Of a DNA stretch of 12,242 nucleotides, positions 1 through 7,037 are shown one piece after another. Under the pieces are notes generated by a model. The model worked only from the letters and a program-made list of their open reading frames with translations. It was not told the origin of the DNA and did no database searches. Every line of letters begins with the position of its first letter. The first letter of the stretch is position 1. The translations under genes and the position numbers were made by a program. The stretch comes from an uncultured Collinsella sp. (GTDB lineage: Bacteria; Actinomycetota; Coriobacteriia; Coriobacteriales; Coriobacteriaceae), in contig URYA01000028.1 in the NCBI GenBank assembly GCA_900551975.1, positions 1 through 12,242 on the forward strand, in the 5' to 3' direction.

Positions 1-1
1 T

Positions 2-412
2 CTGGTGGAGCCCCGCGCTCCGGCCGACTTCTTCGACGAGTGCATGGCGCTTGCGAAAGCCGAGGCGGACGGCAGCAAGCGGCTCCCGCTCAAGGCGCAC
101 GCCCCGTGGGAGCCGGTAATTCCCTCTGGCACGGCCAACATCGTCTGGATCGTCGGCGCCTCGGGATTCGGCAAGCCCGTCGCCGAGGTTGTCCACCGCC
201 CCGAGCTCTTCTGCGAGCGCTGCGGCTGCGAGCCCACCGATACCGCCACGCCCGAGCGCGTCGCCCAGGTGCTCAATGCCGAGATGCAAGAGATGAAGCT
301 CAGCACCGCACGCGTCATGCTCAACCAAGTCGACACGCTCAGCGACCCCACGATGGCCGACCGCTTCGAGGCAGCCCTCGGCCGCCCCGTCGTCGCCACC
401 AGCCTCAAATAG
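2..412 (+). CDS. yqeC: YqeC family selenium-dependent hydroxylase accessory protein, 3' part
   Basis: The reading frame is open from the left edge, so this is the C-terminal ~136 residues of a longer protein (family members are about 200-260 residues). Recognisable family segments are EADGSKRLPLKAHAPWEPVIP, an Ala-Asp-Gly-x-Lys region typical of P-loop-like YqeC proteins, then a VHRPELF segment and, near the C-terminus, a conserved Val-Met-Leu-Asn-Gln-Val-Asp stretch resembling an NKxD-type nucleotide base-recognition motif. YqeC is found next to selenium-dependent molybdenum hydroxylases and is thought to act in their cofactor maturation; its exact reaction is not settled. It faces hyuA tail to tail across a 128-base gap that holds a large hairpin. 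Together with mocA it suggests a Mo/Se hydroxylase, such as a xanthine dehydrogenase type, just left of the window. The GTG at 5-7 is probably an internal Val codon and not a start. Confidence 0.85.
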   Translation: MVEPRAPADFFDECMALAKAEADGSKRLPLKAHAPWEPVIPSGTANIVWIVGASGFGKPVAEVVHRPELFCERCGCEPTDTATPERVAQVLNAEMQEMKLSTARVMLNQVDTLSDPTMADRFEAALGRPVVATSLK

Positions 413-437
413 CCGGCGCTGCCCCAGAAGACCTATA

Positions 438-514
438 AGTTGCGGTGGAATAGTTCCTGAAACGGCCTATTTGGCGGCTAAACGGCCGCAAACAGTCCGT
501 ATTTCACCGCAACT
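438..514. repeat. Long inverted repeat between convergent genes (terminator or REP-like element)
   Basis: Positions 438-452 (AGTTGCGGTGGAATA) pair with 500-514 (TATTTCACCGCAACT), 15 pairs with a single G-T pair. The interior holds a second nested inverted repeat: CGGCC at 463-467 with GGCCG at 484-488, or alternatively GCGGC at 474-478 with GCCGC at 485-489. It lies between the stops of yqeC and hyuA, so it could end or protect both transcripts. No clear T-run follows either arm, so a classical intrinsic terminator is not certain. A dispersed intergenic repeat is the alternative. Confidence 0.6.
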
Positions 515-540
515 GAGGAGGGGACACGGCATCTTTGCTG

Positions 541-1908
541 CTAGCGGGGCACGTAGCGACCGGGCTGGACTCCGGTGGGCTCGCCATCGCGTGCCGCCAG
601 CACGCCGTTCACAAACACGGCCTTGGCGCGGCCATGTGCCTCAAAACCCTCGAGCGGCGTGTAGTCCACAGCCTGATGCTGCGTCGCCGCGCTAATGGTC
701 CAGCGCGCCTTGGGATCCCACACGCACACGTCGGCATCGGCGCCCTCGGCAAGACAGCCCTTGCGCGGATACATGCCAAAGACGCGCGCCGGGTTCTCGC
801 TCATCAAGCGGCACAGATCCTCGGGTCCCAGCTGTCCCTCAAAGCTCGTGGCAATCGCGACGGGACGATGCTCCACGCCGGGCCCGCCGTTGGGAATCGC
901 GCGGAAATCATCGCGTCCGCGGTCCTTTTGCCCGTGCAGGTTAAAGCTGCAATGATCGGTCGCAATAGTATCGATCTCGCCGGCCACAAGCGCCTCGCGC
1001 AGCGCGGCACGGTCGCCGGCATGGCGCAGTGGCGGGCTCATCACATACTTGGCACCCGCAAAGCCGTCCTCGCCCTGCTCCAAGTAGCAAGTATCGTCGA
1101 GCATCAGATACTGAGGGCAGGTCTCGACATAGATGTTCTTCTGCCCGCGCGCTTTGGCAGCGCGAATGGCCTCGAGCCCCAGCTTGGTCGAAAGGTGCAC
1201 CACATTGACTGGAGCGTCCCCGGCTAAGTGCGCCAGATACAGCAGACGACTCACGGCCTCACCCTCGCACCCGTCCGGACGGCTGAGCGCATGCCCCTCG
1301 GGCCCATGAATCCCCTGCTCGTACACGCGCTTCTGCAGTTCATTCACCAGCGTACCGTTCTCGCAATGCACGCAGAGCATGCCGCCCACGCGCTTGAGTT
1401 CCTCCAGCACCTCGAGCGTCTCGGCGTCGTCCAGGCGCAGGTGGTCATAGGCAAAGTAGGTCTTAAACGACGACACGCCCGCCTCGCGCATGGCCGAAAG
1501 ATCGGCGCGGTTGCGTTCATTCCACTCGGCGAGTGCCATATGAAACGCGTAGTTGGCCGTGCAGGTTCCGTCGGCGCGGCGATGCCACTCGGCCAAGGCA
1601 TCGGGCATGGTCACGCCGCGATCGGCCGTCGCGTAGTCCACGATGGTCGTCGTACCGCCGCAGGCAGCCGCACGCGTACCGGTCTCAAAGCTATCGGCCG
1701 TCCAATCCATGCCAGTCCAGCACTGCATGTGCGTGTGGCCGTCGATAAAGCCGGGGAACACCCAACAGTCGGTGGCGTCCTGGACGGTATCGCCCTCGCC
1801 CGGCTCGATTGCCGCGGCGATCCGCACAATCTTATCGCCCTCCATGGCAAGATCGGCGCGGCGAAGCCCCTGGGGCGTCACGAGCGCGCCGTTTTTGATG
1901 ATGATCAT
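541..1908 (-). CDS. hyuA: Hydantoinase / dihydropyrimidinase family cyclic amidohydrolase
   Basis: This 455-residue protein is the usual length for D-hydantoinases and dihydropyrimidinases, which hydrolytically open cyclic diamide rings. The binuclear-metal amidohydrolase ligands are all visible: GHTH (H58 and H60), the lysine expected to be carboxylated in SFKTY (K149), H181 in CVHCENG, H238 in VVHLST and D318 in IATDHCSF. The start at 1908 is supported by AAGGAG five bases upstream. That Shine-Dalgarno overlaps the stop codon of mocA, so the two genes are translationally close (9-base gap). It is the last gene of the unit. In the purine/urate cluster it is the natural candidate for opening an imidazole or pyrimidine ring of a urate-derived intermediate, which is inference. 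Sequence alone does not separate hydantoin, dihydropyrimidine and allantoin substrates. Confidence 0.9.
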   Translation of the reverse strand: MIIIKNGALVTPQGLRRADLAMEGDKIVRIAAAIEPGEGDTVQDATDCWVFPGFIDGHTHMQCWTGMDWTADSFETGTRAAACGGTTTIVDYATADRGVTMPDALAEWHRRADGTCTANYAFHMALAEWNERNRADLSAMREAGVSSFKTYFAYDHLRLDDAETLEVLEELKRVGGMLCVHCENGTLVNELQKRVYEQGIHGPEGHALSRPDGCEGEAVSRLLYLAHLAGDAPVNVVHLSTKLGLEAIRAAKARGQKNIYVETCPQYLMLDDTCYLEQGEDGFAGAKYVMSPPLRHAGDRAALREALVAGEIDTIATDHCSFNLHGQKDRGRDDFRAIPNGGPGVEHRPVAIATSFEGQLGPEDLCRLMSENPARVFGMYPRKGCLAEGADADVCVWDPKARWTISAATQHQAVDYTPLEGFEAHGRAKAVFVNGVLAARDGEPTGVQPGRYVPR

Positions 1909-1917
1909 AATTGCTCC

Positions 1918-2532
1918 TTATTGATTGATGCAGTTGGCCACGCGATCAAAATACGAGCAGGCGGCGATATGCTCCGTTATGCGTTGCTGTCCCTTGGCGG
2001 TATCGACGTCCCACAGCTCGTAGGCACGCGCCTCGACCAGCACCACGTCGGTACGGTCCTTGAGGATCGAACCGCCGCCGTCCTTGCCCTCAAGACACAT
2101 AAGTGCATCGAACAGTTCCGCCGGAAAGAGCACCGGGCTCGAAGGCTCACCGTTGCACGCAAGACGCACCGGATGTTTGCGGCCACACTCGTCAAACGCA
2201 CGAACCATAGCCTCAAAAGAACCCGAACTCACGAGCGGCTGGTCGCCCGGCAAAAAGAGGCAACCTTTCCAGTTGCGTTCGACTCCCCACGAAAGGCCCG
2301 CACGGACGCTTTCGCTGCGCAGCTCGCCATCGTGCAGCACGCACGGGCAATGCTTGTCCTCGCAAATCTGGGCGACCTCGGGCCAACGCGTCGAAACCAC
2401 GACGTCAAAGCCCCGGGGAACCGAATCGATGGTCCGGGCAATCAGCGGCTCGCCATAGATATCGGCAAGCATCTTGTTAGAGCCAAACCGCTTGCCCTCG
2501 CCCGAAGCCATAATGACGCATCCAAGTTTCAT
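1918..2532 (-). CDS. mocA: Molybdenum cofactor cytidylyltransferase (MocA/YgfJ family)
   Basis: A 204-residue nucleotidyltransferase of the MobA/MocA fold, which transfers CMP from CTP to molybdopterin to make the MCD form of the cofactor used by xanthine-dehydrogenase-type hydroxylases. The N-terminal nucleotide-binding signature is MASGEGKRFGSNKM (residues 8-21), a variant of LAxGxSxRMGxxK. The metal-binding LPGDQP lies at residues 94-99, a Pro-Val-Leu-Phe-Pro segment around 133-137, and KDGGGS at 150-155 matches the family's GDxGGR region. The family is usually about 190-210 residues. The ATG at 2532 is preferred because GGGAGG lies just upstream; an in-frame ATG at 2631 would fall in the terminator after ygeW and has no ribosome site. 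It sits between ygeW and hyuA and its stop overlaps the hyuA ribosome site. It implies a cytosolic Mo-hydroxylase client encoded nearby. Confidence 0.85.
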   Translation of the reverse strand: MKLGCVIMASGEGKRFGSNKMLADIYGEPLIARTIDSVPRGFDVVVSTRWPEVAQICEDKHCPCVLHDGELRSESVRAGLSWGVERNWKGCLFLPGDQPLVSSGSFEAMVRAFDECGRKHPVRLACNGEPSSPVLFPAELFDALMCLEGKDGGGSILKDRTDVVLVEARAYELWDVDTAKGQQRITEHIAACSYFDRVANCINQ

Positions 2533-2619
2533 GGTGATACCTCCCCTGAAACCATCGTACCCATAACTCGCGCCGCGGGCATCTACATCGAAAGCGCTTA
2601 TCCCGCACGCCCGCGATGC

Positions 2620-2658
2620 AAAAAGGGGCACCCCGCCGGTTGGCAGAGCGCCCCCTTT
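2620..2658 (-). terminator. Intrinsic terminator between ygeW and mocA
   Basis: Read on the minus strand, the stem AAAGGGGGC (2658-2650) pairs with GCCCCTTT (2629-2622) with one bulged base. A 20-base loop lies between them, and the descending arm runs into a stretch of five T (complement of 2624-2620). It begins 23 bases after the ygeW stop. It probably ends part of the transcripts, so mocA-hyuA would be expressed at a lower level or from a start in the 87 bases before mocA, where I see only a weak TACGAT-like -10. Confidence 0.65.
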
Positions 2659-2681
2659 ACATGGCTTACCTCAACCCGGCT

Positions 2682-3884
2682 TTAGGCCTGGAGCCAACGG
2701 GCGGTGTTGCGCTCGTCGAGGGCCTTGAGGGTAGCGGCGGGATCGGCAACCTTCTGCAGGAACATCATGGCTGCGATGGCGTACGGCTTGTAGCTGGCCT
2801 CCTTGTACATGCCCACGCGGTGCATGTCGAAGACGTCGGCGTTAACCTCGCCGTGCTCGCAGGAGACACCGGAGATGTCGGCGGGCAGCGGGTGCATAAA
2901 GATGGTGTCCTGGCCGTTGGCAGTCTTCTCCATGAGCTCGGTCGTAGAGCACCAGTCCTGATGGGTGGCGTTCTGGGCGAGCAGCTCCTTCTCGAGCGCG
3001 GCGATGCCGGCGTCGTCGCCCTCGGCGTACAGGTTGGTGCGCTTCTCCATGGCGGCAAACGGAGCCCAGCTCTTGGGGATCACGATGTCGGCGCCCTCGA
3101 AGGCCTCGGCCATAGTGTTGACCTGCTTAAAGGTGGTGCCGGACTCGGCGGCATAACCCTTGGCGCGCTCGACGACCTCAGGCATGAGGTCGTAGCCCTC
3201 GGGGTGGGCCAGGGTGACGTCCATGCCAAAGCGGGGCAGCAGGCTGATCAGCGACTGCGGGCAGGACAGCGGCTTGCCGTAAGAGGGCGAATAAGCCCAG
3301 GTGACGGCAACCTTCTTGCCCTTGAGGTTCTCGAGGCCGCCAAACTCGTTGATGAGGTAGAGCATGTCGGCAGAGGACTGCGTGGGGTGATCGGAGTCGG
3401 ACTGCAGGGAGATGAGCGTGGGACGGTGATCCAGAACGCCGTCCTCGTAAGCCTGCTGGACAGACTCGGAGACCTCGGCCATGTAGGCGTCGCCCTTGCC
3501 GATGTACATGTCATCGCGGATGCCGATGACGTCGGCCATGAAGGAGATCATGGTAGCGGTCTCGCGGACGGTCTCGCCGTGAGCGATCTGGGACTTCTTC
3601 TCGTCCAGGTCCTGCAGCTCAAGGCCGAGCAGGTTGGCGGCCTTAGAGAAGGAGAAGCGCGTACGGGTGGAGTTGTCACGGAACAGGGAGACGGCCAGGC
3701 CCGAGTCGAAGATCTTGGACGAAACGTTGTTCTCGCGCAGCTCGCGCAGGGCGTCGGCGACGATGTAGAGCGCCTTGAGCTCATCGGTGGTCTTGTCCCA
3801 GGTGTGCAGGAAGTCGCTGCCGTACATACCCTTAAAATCGAGGCCGTTCAGCTGCTCGACGAGCTCGGTAAACTTGACGTCCAT
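2682..3884 (-). CDS. ygeW: YgeW family putative carbamoyltransferase
   Basis: A 400-residue member of the aspartate/ornithine carbamoyltransferase superfamily, matching the YgeW branch, whose substrate is not established. The carbamoyl-phosphate-binding loop is FRDNSTRTR (residues 68-76), the DHPTQ segment is at 165-169 and the HPLP motif at 331-334, so all phosphate and carbamoyl contacts expected of the fold are present. The length exceeds that of ordinary ornithine carbamoyltransferases (about 310-340), as is typical for YgeW. The start at 3884 is chosen because AGAAAGGAC lies just upstream; the frame stays open a further 62 codons to 4070 but that part is not protein-like and lacks a ribosome site. 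Its neighbours ygeY and ygeX suggest it removes or transfers a carbamoyl group of a purine-derived ureido compound, possibly forming carbamoyl phosphate for ATP synthesis; no carbamate kinase is in the window. Confidence 0.9.
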   Translation of the reverse strand: MDVKFTELVEQLNGLDFKGMYGSDFLHTWDKTTDELKALYIVADALRELRENNVSSKIFDSGLAVSLFRDNSTRTRFSFSKAANLLGLELQDLDEKKSQIAHGETVRETATMISFMADVIGIRDDMYIGKGDAYMAEVSESVQQAYEDGVLDHRPTLISLQSDSDHPTQSSADMLYLINEFGGLENLKGKKVAVTWAYSPSYGKPLSCPQSLISLLPRFGMDVTLAHPEGYDLMPEVVERAKGYAAESGTTFKQVNTMAEAFEGADIVIPKSWAPFAAMEKRTNLYAEGDDAGIAALEKELLAQNATHQDWCSTTELMEKTANGQDTIFMHPLPADISGVSCEHGEVNADVFDMHRVGMYKEASYKPYAIAAMMFLQKVADPAATLKALDERNTARWLQA

Positions 3885-4038
3885 GTAAATGTCCTTTCTA
3901 AAGGTGAAACGATCGCAATGAGTAGACGTGCTCCGGCATGCGCGTGTGGCTAGAACATGCAGAGCACTATGACGAGGACCCGCCACCGTTGAGGAAGCAT
4001 GGGAGATAACGACCGCGGGCCCCGAGTCAACAGGGGAT

Positions 4039-4063
4039 GCCGGGGACACGAGCGGCCCCCGGC
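4039..4063. repeat. Intercistronic hairpin between ygeY and ygeW
   Basis: GCCGGGG (4039-4045) and CCCCGGC (4057-4063) form a perfect 7-bp inverted repeat with an 11-base loop, inside the 201-base gap between the ygeY stop and the ygeW start. There is no T-run on the minus strand after it, so it is more likely an mRNA-stabilising or processing element than a terminator. The flanks carry an imperfect direct repeat: on the minus strand GTTGAGCCGGGGGCC and GTTGACTCGGGGCCC. I see no other clear feature and no convincing promoter in the rest of the gap. Confidence 0.45.
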
Positions 4064-4085
4064 TCAACAAAATCGAGGAATGGGA

Positions 4086-5471
4086 CTAATCGATCTTGTT
4101 GTTGGTCAGACCGGCGCGGAACACGGTGGCGTCGCCATCGGCCTGGCTCGGATCGTAGAGGTTCAGGGCAGCCACATACATGGCGGCAGCGGTGACCAGG
4201 TCGTCCTTGTAGGTGACCTCGTTGGGAGCGTGAGCCTGAGACTCGGCACCCGGGCCAAAGCCCACGCAGGGGATGCCATAGCGGCCCTGGATGGAAACAC
4301 AGTTCGTGGAGAAGGTCCACTTGTCGCACAGTGGACGACCAGTGCGCTTGTCCATGCTGGGCTCGCAGCCGATGCGCTCGTCACCGAACATGGCCTTGTG
4401 GGCGTCGACGAGGGCCTTGACGTGCGGAGCGGTCTCCTTGTTGATCCACGTGGGGAAGTAAGCCTCGGTCTCGTAGACCTCGCCGGTCCAGGACGGACGG
4501 TCGTACATGTACATGGAGACCTTCACGTCGTCGCCGTACTTCTTGGCGGCCGGCAGGTTGCGGATCTCGTCCAGGCAGGACTCCCAGGTCTCACCGGCGG
4601 TCATGCGACGGTCGATGGAGATGGCGCAGGAATCAGCCACGGCGCAACGGCTGGGGCTGGTGTAGAAGATCTGGCTGACGGTGCAGGTGCCGCGGCCCAG
4701 GAAGCGGGCGTCCTCGAAGTGCTCGGGGTTGTACTTGGGGTCGAGCATCTTGACGAGACCCTTGATGTCGGTCGACTCGTCGCAGCCGTTGTTGTTGAGG
4801 GCGCGGACGTCGGCGATGATGTCGGCCATCTTGTAAATGGCGTTATCGCCGCGGTCGGGAGCGGAGCCGTGGCAGGAGGTGCCGTGAACGTCGACGCGGA
4901 TCTCCATGCGGCCGCGGTGACCGCGGTAGATGCCGCCGTCGGTGGGCTCGGTGGAAATGACGAACTCGGGCTTAATGCCGTCCTTGTTGTAGATGTACTG
5001 CCAGCACATGCCGTCGCAGTCCTCTTCCTGGACGGTGCCGACGACCATGATCTTATAGCCCTCAGGGATGAGACCCATGTCCTTCATCATCTTGGCAGCG
5101 TAGGTAGCGGAAGCCATGCCGCCCTCCTGGTCGGAGCCGCCGCGGCCGTAGATGATCTCGTCGGTCTCGTAGCCCTCATAGGGATCGGCATCCCAGTTCT
5201 CGATGTTGCCGATGCCGACGGTGTCGATGTGGGAGTCGATGGCGATGATCTTGTCGCCCTCGCCCATAAAGCCCATGACGTTGCCCAGGCCGTCGACCTT
5301 GACCTCGTCATAGCCAAGGCTCTCCATCTCGGCCTTGATGCAGGCAACAACCTCACCCTCCTCGCAGGACTCAGAGGGGTGGGAGATCATGGCGCGCAGG
5401 AAGCGAGTCATATCAGCACGATGGGACTCAGCAGCAGCCTTGATAGCGTCGAAATCGAGTTCTTTAGCCAT
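4086..5471 (-). CDS. ygeY: YgeY family M20-type zinc metallohydrolase
   Basis: A 461-residue M20 peptidase/deacylase-family protein matching YgeY, which is found beside ygeX and ygeW. The co-catalytic metal centre is complete: H81 and D83 in DSHIDTV, D114 in GRGGSDQEGG, E149-E150 in TVQEED (general base and ligand), E175 in STEPTDGG, and H414 in SQAHAPNE near the C-terminus. The dimerisation or lid domain lies roughly at 185-300, with HGTSCHGSAPDRGDNA at 196-211. Relatives remove acyl, succinyl or carbamoyl groups from amino acids, so hydrolysis of an N-substituted diaminopropionate-type intermediate that YgeX then cleaves is a reasonable inference. The start at 5471 is supported by GAAAGG about ten bases upstream. 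It is the second gene of the unit, 74 bases after ygeX, and is cytosolic with no signal peptide. Confidence 0.9.
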   Translation of the reverse strand: MAKELDFDAIKAAAESHRADMTRFLRAMISHPSESCEEGEVVACIKAEMESLGYDEVKVDGLGNVMGFMGEGDKIIAIDSHIDTVGIGNIENWDADPYEGYETDEIIYGRGGSDQEGGMASATYAAKMMKDMGLIPEGYKIMVVGTVQEEDCDGMCWQYIYNKDGIKPEFVISTEPTDGGIYRGHRGRMEIRVDVHGTSCHGSAPDRGDNAIYKMADIIADVRALNNNGCDESTDIKGLVKMLDPKYNPEHFEDARFLGRGTCTVSQIFYTSPSRCAVADSCAISIDRRMTAGETWESCLDEIRNLPAAKKYGDDVKVSMYMYDRPSWTGEVYETEAYFPTWINKETAPHVKALVDAHKAMFGDERIGCEPSMDKRTGRPLCDKWTFSTNCVSIQGRYGIPCVGFGPGAESQAHAPNEVTYKDDLVTAAAMYVAALNLYDPSQADGDATVFRAGLTNNKID

Positions 5472-5511
5472 TGTTCATAACCTTTCAAACGAAGAAATCT
5501 ACCTGTGAGGT

Positions 5512-5538
5512 GGCGGAGCGATACCTATTTACTCCGCC
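5512..5538. repeat. Intercistronic hairpin between ygeX and ygeY
   Basis: GGCGGAG (5512-5518) and CTCCGCC (5532-5538) form a perfect 7-bp inverted repeat with a 13-base loop, placed 8 bases after the ygeX stop in the 74-base gap before ygeY. On the minus strand it is followed by ACCTCACAGG, not by T residues, so it is probably a 3'-end stabiliser, processing site or attenuator of partial strength, not a full terminator. Confidence 0.5.
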
Positions 5539-5545
5539 CCAACGA

Positions 5546-6760
5546 TTAGCAAGTGGGGTATTCGCCTTCCCAGACGATGCGACGGTACTGATCCGGATCG
5601 GTGTCACCTTCCGTGGAGAAGCAGAGCACGGAGCTCGTCTTATCCAGGCCGATGAGCTCTTTGAGCTCGGCGTACTCAGGATCGAGCATGAGGGTCTCGA
5701 CCAGGCCGGTGGTCACAGCACCGGACTCGCCGGAGATGACGCGCGGGTCGCCCTTCTCGGGAGCGCCCAGGGTGCGCATGCCGCGAGCGGTGACCCAGTC
5801 GGGGCAGGACACGAAGGCGGTGGTGTGGTTGCGCAGGATATCCCAGCCCAGAATGTTGGGCTCGCCGCAGCACAGACCGGCCATGATGGAGGGCATGTCA
5901 CCGTCCACGATGCGCGGATCGCCGTCGCCGGCGGCAGCGCCCTTGTACAGACAGGCGGCAGGCGCGCACTCGACCACGACGAAGGTGGGCGGGTTATCGG
6001 GATACAGGTTGGTGAAGTAGCCCACCACGGCGCCAGCCAGCGAGCCCACGCCAGCCTGGACAAACACGTGCGTCGGGCGGTTGATGGCCATCTCACGCAG
6101 CTGCTCGGCAGCCTCGGAGGCCATGGTGCCGTAACCCTCCATGATCCAGGACGGGATCTTCTCGTAGCCCTCCCAGGCGGTGTCCTGAACGATGACGCCG
6201 CGCTCGCAGGCGTCGGCCTCGGCGGCGGCCATGCGCACGCACTCGTCGTAGTTGACCTCTTCGATGGTCACCGTTGCGCCCTCGGCGGCGATGTTATCGA
6301 AGCGGGGCTTGGTGGAACCCTTGGGCATGTGCACGACGGCCTTCTGGCCCAGCTTGTTGGCAGCCCATGCCACGCCGCGGCCATGGTTGCCGTCGGTGGC
6401 GGTAAAGAAGGTAGCCTGGCCAAAGTCCTTGGCAAGCTGATCGGAGGTCAGGTAATCGAAGGTGCAGTCGGCAACGTCCTTGCCGGTCTCGTCGGCAATG
6501 TAGTTGGCCATGGCAAACGATCCGCCCAGAACCTTAAAGGCGTTGAGGCCAAAGCGATAGCTCTCGTCCTTAACGCACAGGTTGGACAGACCCAAGCGCG
6601 CAGCCTGACCGTCCAGGCGGGCAAGCGGGGTGACGGTATATTGAGGGAACGACTGGTGGAAGGCGCGGGCCTTCTTCACGTGGTCGAGGCTCATGATTCC
6701 CAAGTGCTTGTCATCGCTCTTGGGCATCGTGTTGCCCGCCCACTGGATCTTATCGGCCAT
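5546..6760 (-). CDS. ygeX: Diaminopropionate ammonia-lyase (PLP enzyme)
   Basis: A 404-residue fold-type II PLP enzyme closely matching YgeX, which converts 2,3-diaminopropionate to pyruvate and two ammonia. The Schiff-base lysine is K76 in GLNAFKVLGG. The TATDGNHGRG segment (residues 121-130) and VQDTAWEGY (191-199) carry aspartates D123 and D193, which by motif match the catalytic acids of the E. coli enzyme. The PLP-phosphate glycine loop is GVGSLAG (237-243). Length matches the family (about 400). The start at 6760 has AAGGAG eight bases upstream. It is the first gene of the minus-strand unit and divergent from the YheO-type regulator. Within a urate or purine cluster it probably performs the last step, releasing pyruvate and ammonia from a ring-derived diamino acid. 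This role is known mainly from gene clustering and a few gut-bacterial studies. Confidence 0.93.
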   Translation of the reverse strand: MADKIQWAGNTMPKSDDKHLGIMSLDHVKKARAFHQSFPQYTVTPLARLDGQAARLGLSNLCVKDESYRFGLNAFKVLGGSFAMANYIADETGKDVADCTFDYLTSDQLAKDFGQATFFTATDGNHGRGVAWAANKLGQKAVVHMPKGSTKPRFDNIAAEGATVTIEEVNYDECVRMAAAEADACERGVIVQDTAWEGYEKIPSWIMEGYGTMASEAAEQLREMAINRPTHVFVQAGVGSLAGAVVGYFTNLYPDNPPTFVVVECAPAACLYKGAAAGDGDPRIVDGDMPSIMAGLCCGEPNILGWDILRNHTTAFVSCPDWVTARGMRTLGAPEKGDPRVISGESGAVTTGLVETLMLDPEYAELKELIGLDKTSSVLCFSTEGDTDPDQYRRIVWEGEYPTC

Positions 6761-6852
6761 ACGGTGAACTCCTTAAGTCCTCTCTTGCCGGCCCCCGCAT
6801 ACGCGTTTCAGCCCGATCCCATTCACACGACTGAACTTTTATGTGGATGCCA

Positions 6853-6867
6853 AACAAAAAGTTTGTT
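6853..6867. promoter_or_regulatory. Candidate operator palindrome
   Basis: AACAAA-AAG-TTTGTT is a perfect dyad with 6-base arms and a 3-base centre, located 93 bases upstream of the ygeX start. A dyad of this size between a regulator and a divergent operon is what a dimeric helix-turn-helix protein would bind; assignment to the regulator at 7038 is inference. AT-rich sequence makes chance dyads more likely. Confidence 0.4.
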
Positions 6868-6874
6868 AGTAATG

Positions 6875-6902
6875 TTCTATCACACTTTTTGATTGGTATA
6901 TC
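6875..6902 (+). promoter_or_regulatory. Weak candidate promoter for the YheO-type regulator
   Basis: TATATC at 6897-6902 is preceded by TG at 6894-6895, giving an extended -10. TTCTAT at 6875-6880 stands 16 bases upstream as a poor -35. This would give a leader of roughly 130 bases before the ATG at 7038. The match is only moderate. Confidence 0.3.
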
Positions 6903-7037
6903 TAACGAATTGTTTGTTGCCGTAATCGGTACTTTTTCGCCGCCGAACGGTCATGAATTGCCTTGTTGATGGATTTGTTTGCGGTCATGTGTGGTTTATG
7001 GCACAGTGAGCCCAAACTAATTTTTAGGAAGGTACCC

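Larger units (their letters stand above)
6761..7037. promoter_or_regulatory. Divergent control region between ygeX operon and YheO-type regulator
   Basis: This 277-base gap is markedly richer in A and T than the genes on either side, especially 6835-6930, and must hold the start sites of both the ygeX unit and the regulator. It contains a 15-bp palindrome (6853-6867) and two further copies of the half-like word: GTTTGTT at 6912-6918 and TTTGTTTG at 6974-6981. I could not identify a convincing -35/-10 pair for ygeX on the minus strand. The ribosome sites at the two ends (AAGGAG for ygeX, AGGAAGG for the regulator) are strong. Confidence 0.6.

Noticed and set aside
1228..2685. Plus-strand open frame of 485 codons across hyuA and mocA
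   Set aside because: It is antisense to two genes with complete family motifs; long antisense frames are expected in GC-rich codon usage, and its peptide shows no family features.
2616..3953. Plus-strand open frame of 445 codons across ygeW
   Set aside because: Antisense to ygeW, which has the carbamoyl-phosphate and HPLP motifs; the peptide is Val/Gly/Leu-rich without motifs.
3999..5480. Plus-strand open frame of 493 codons across ygeY
   Set aside because: Antisense shadow of ygeY, with low-complexity Gly/Val/Asp-rich composition and no ribosome site.
5471..6892. Plus-strand open frame of 473 codons across ygeX
   Set aside because: Antisense shadow of ygeX, whose PLP and catalytic motifs are intact on the other strand.
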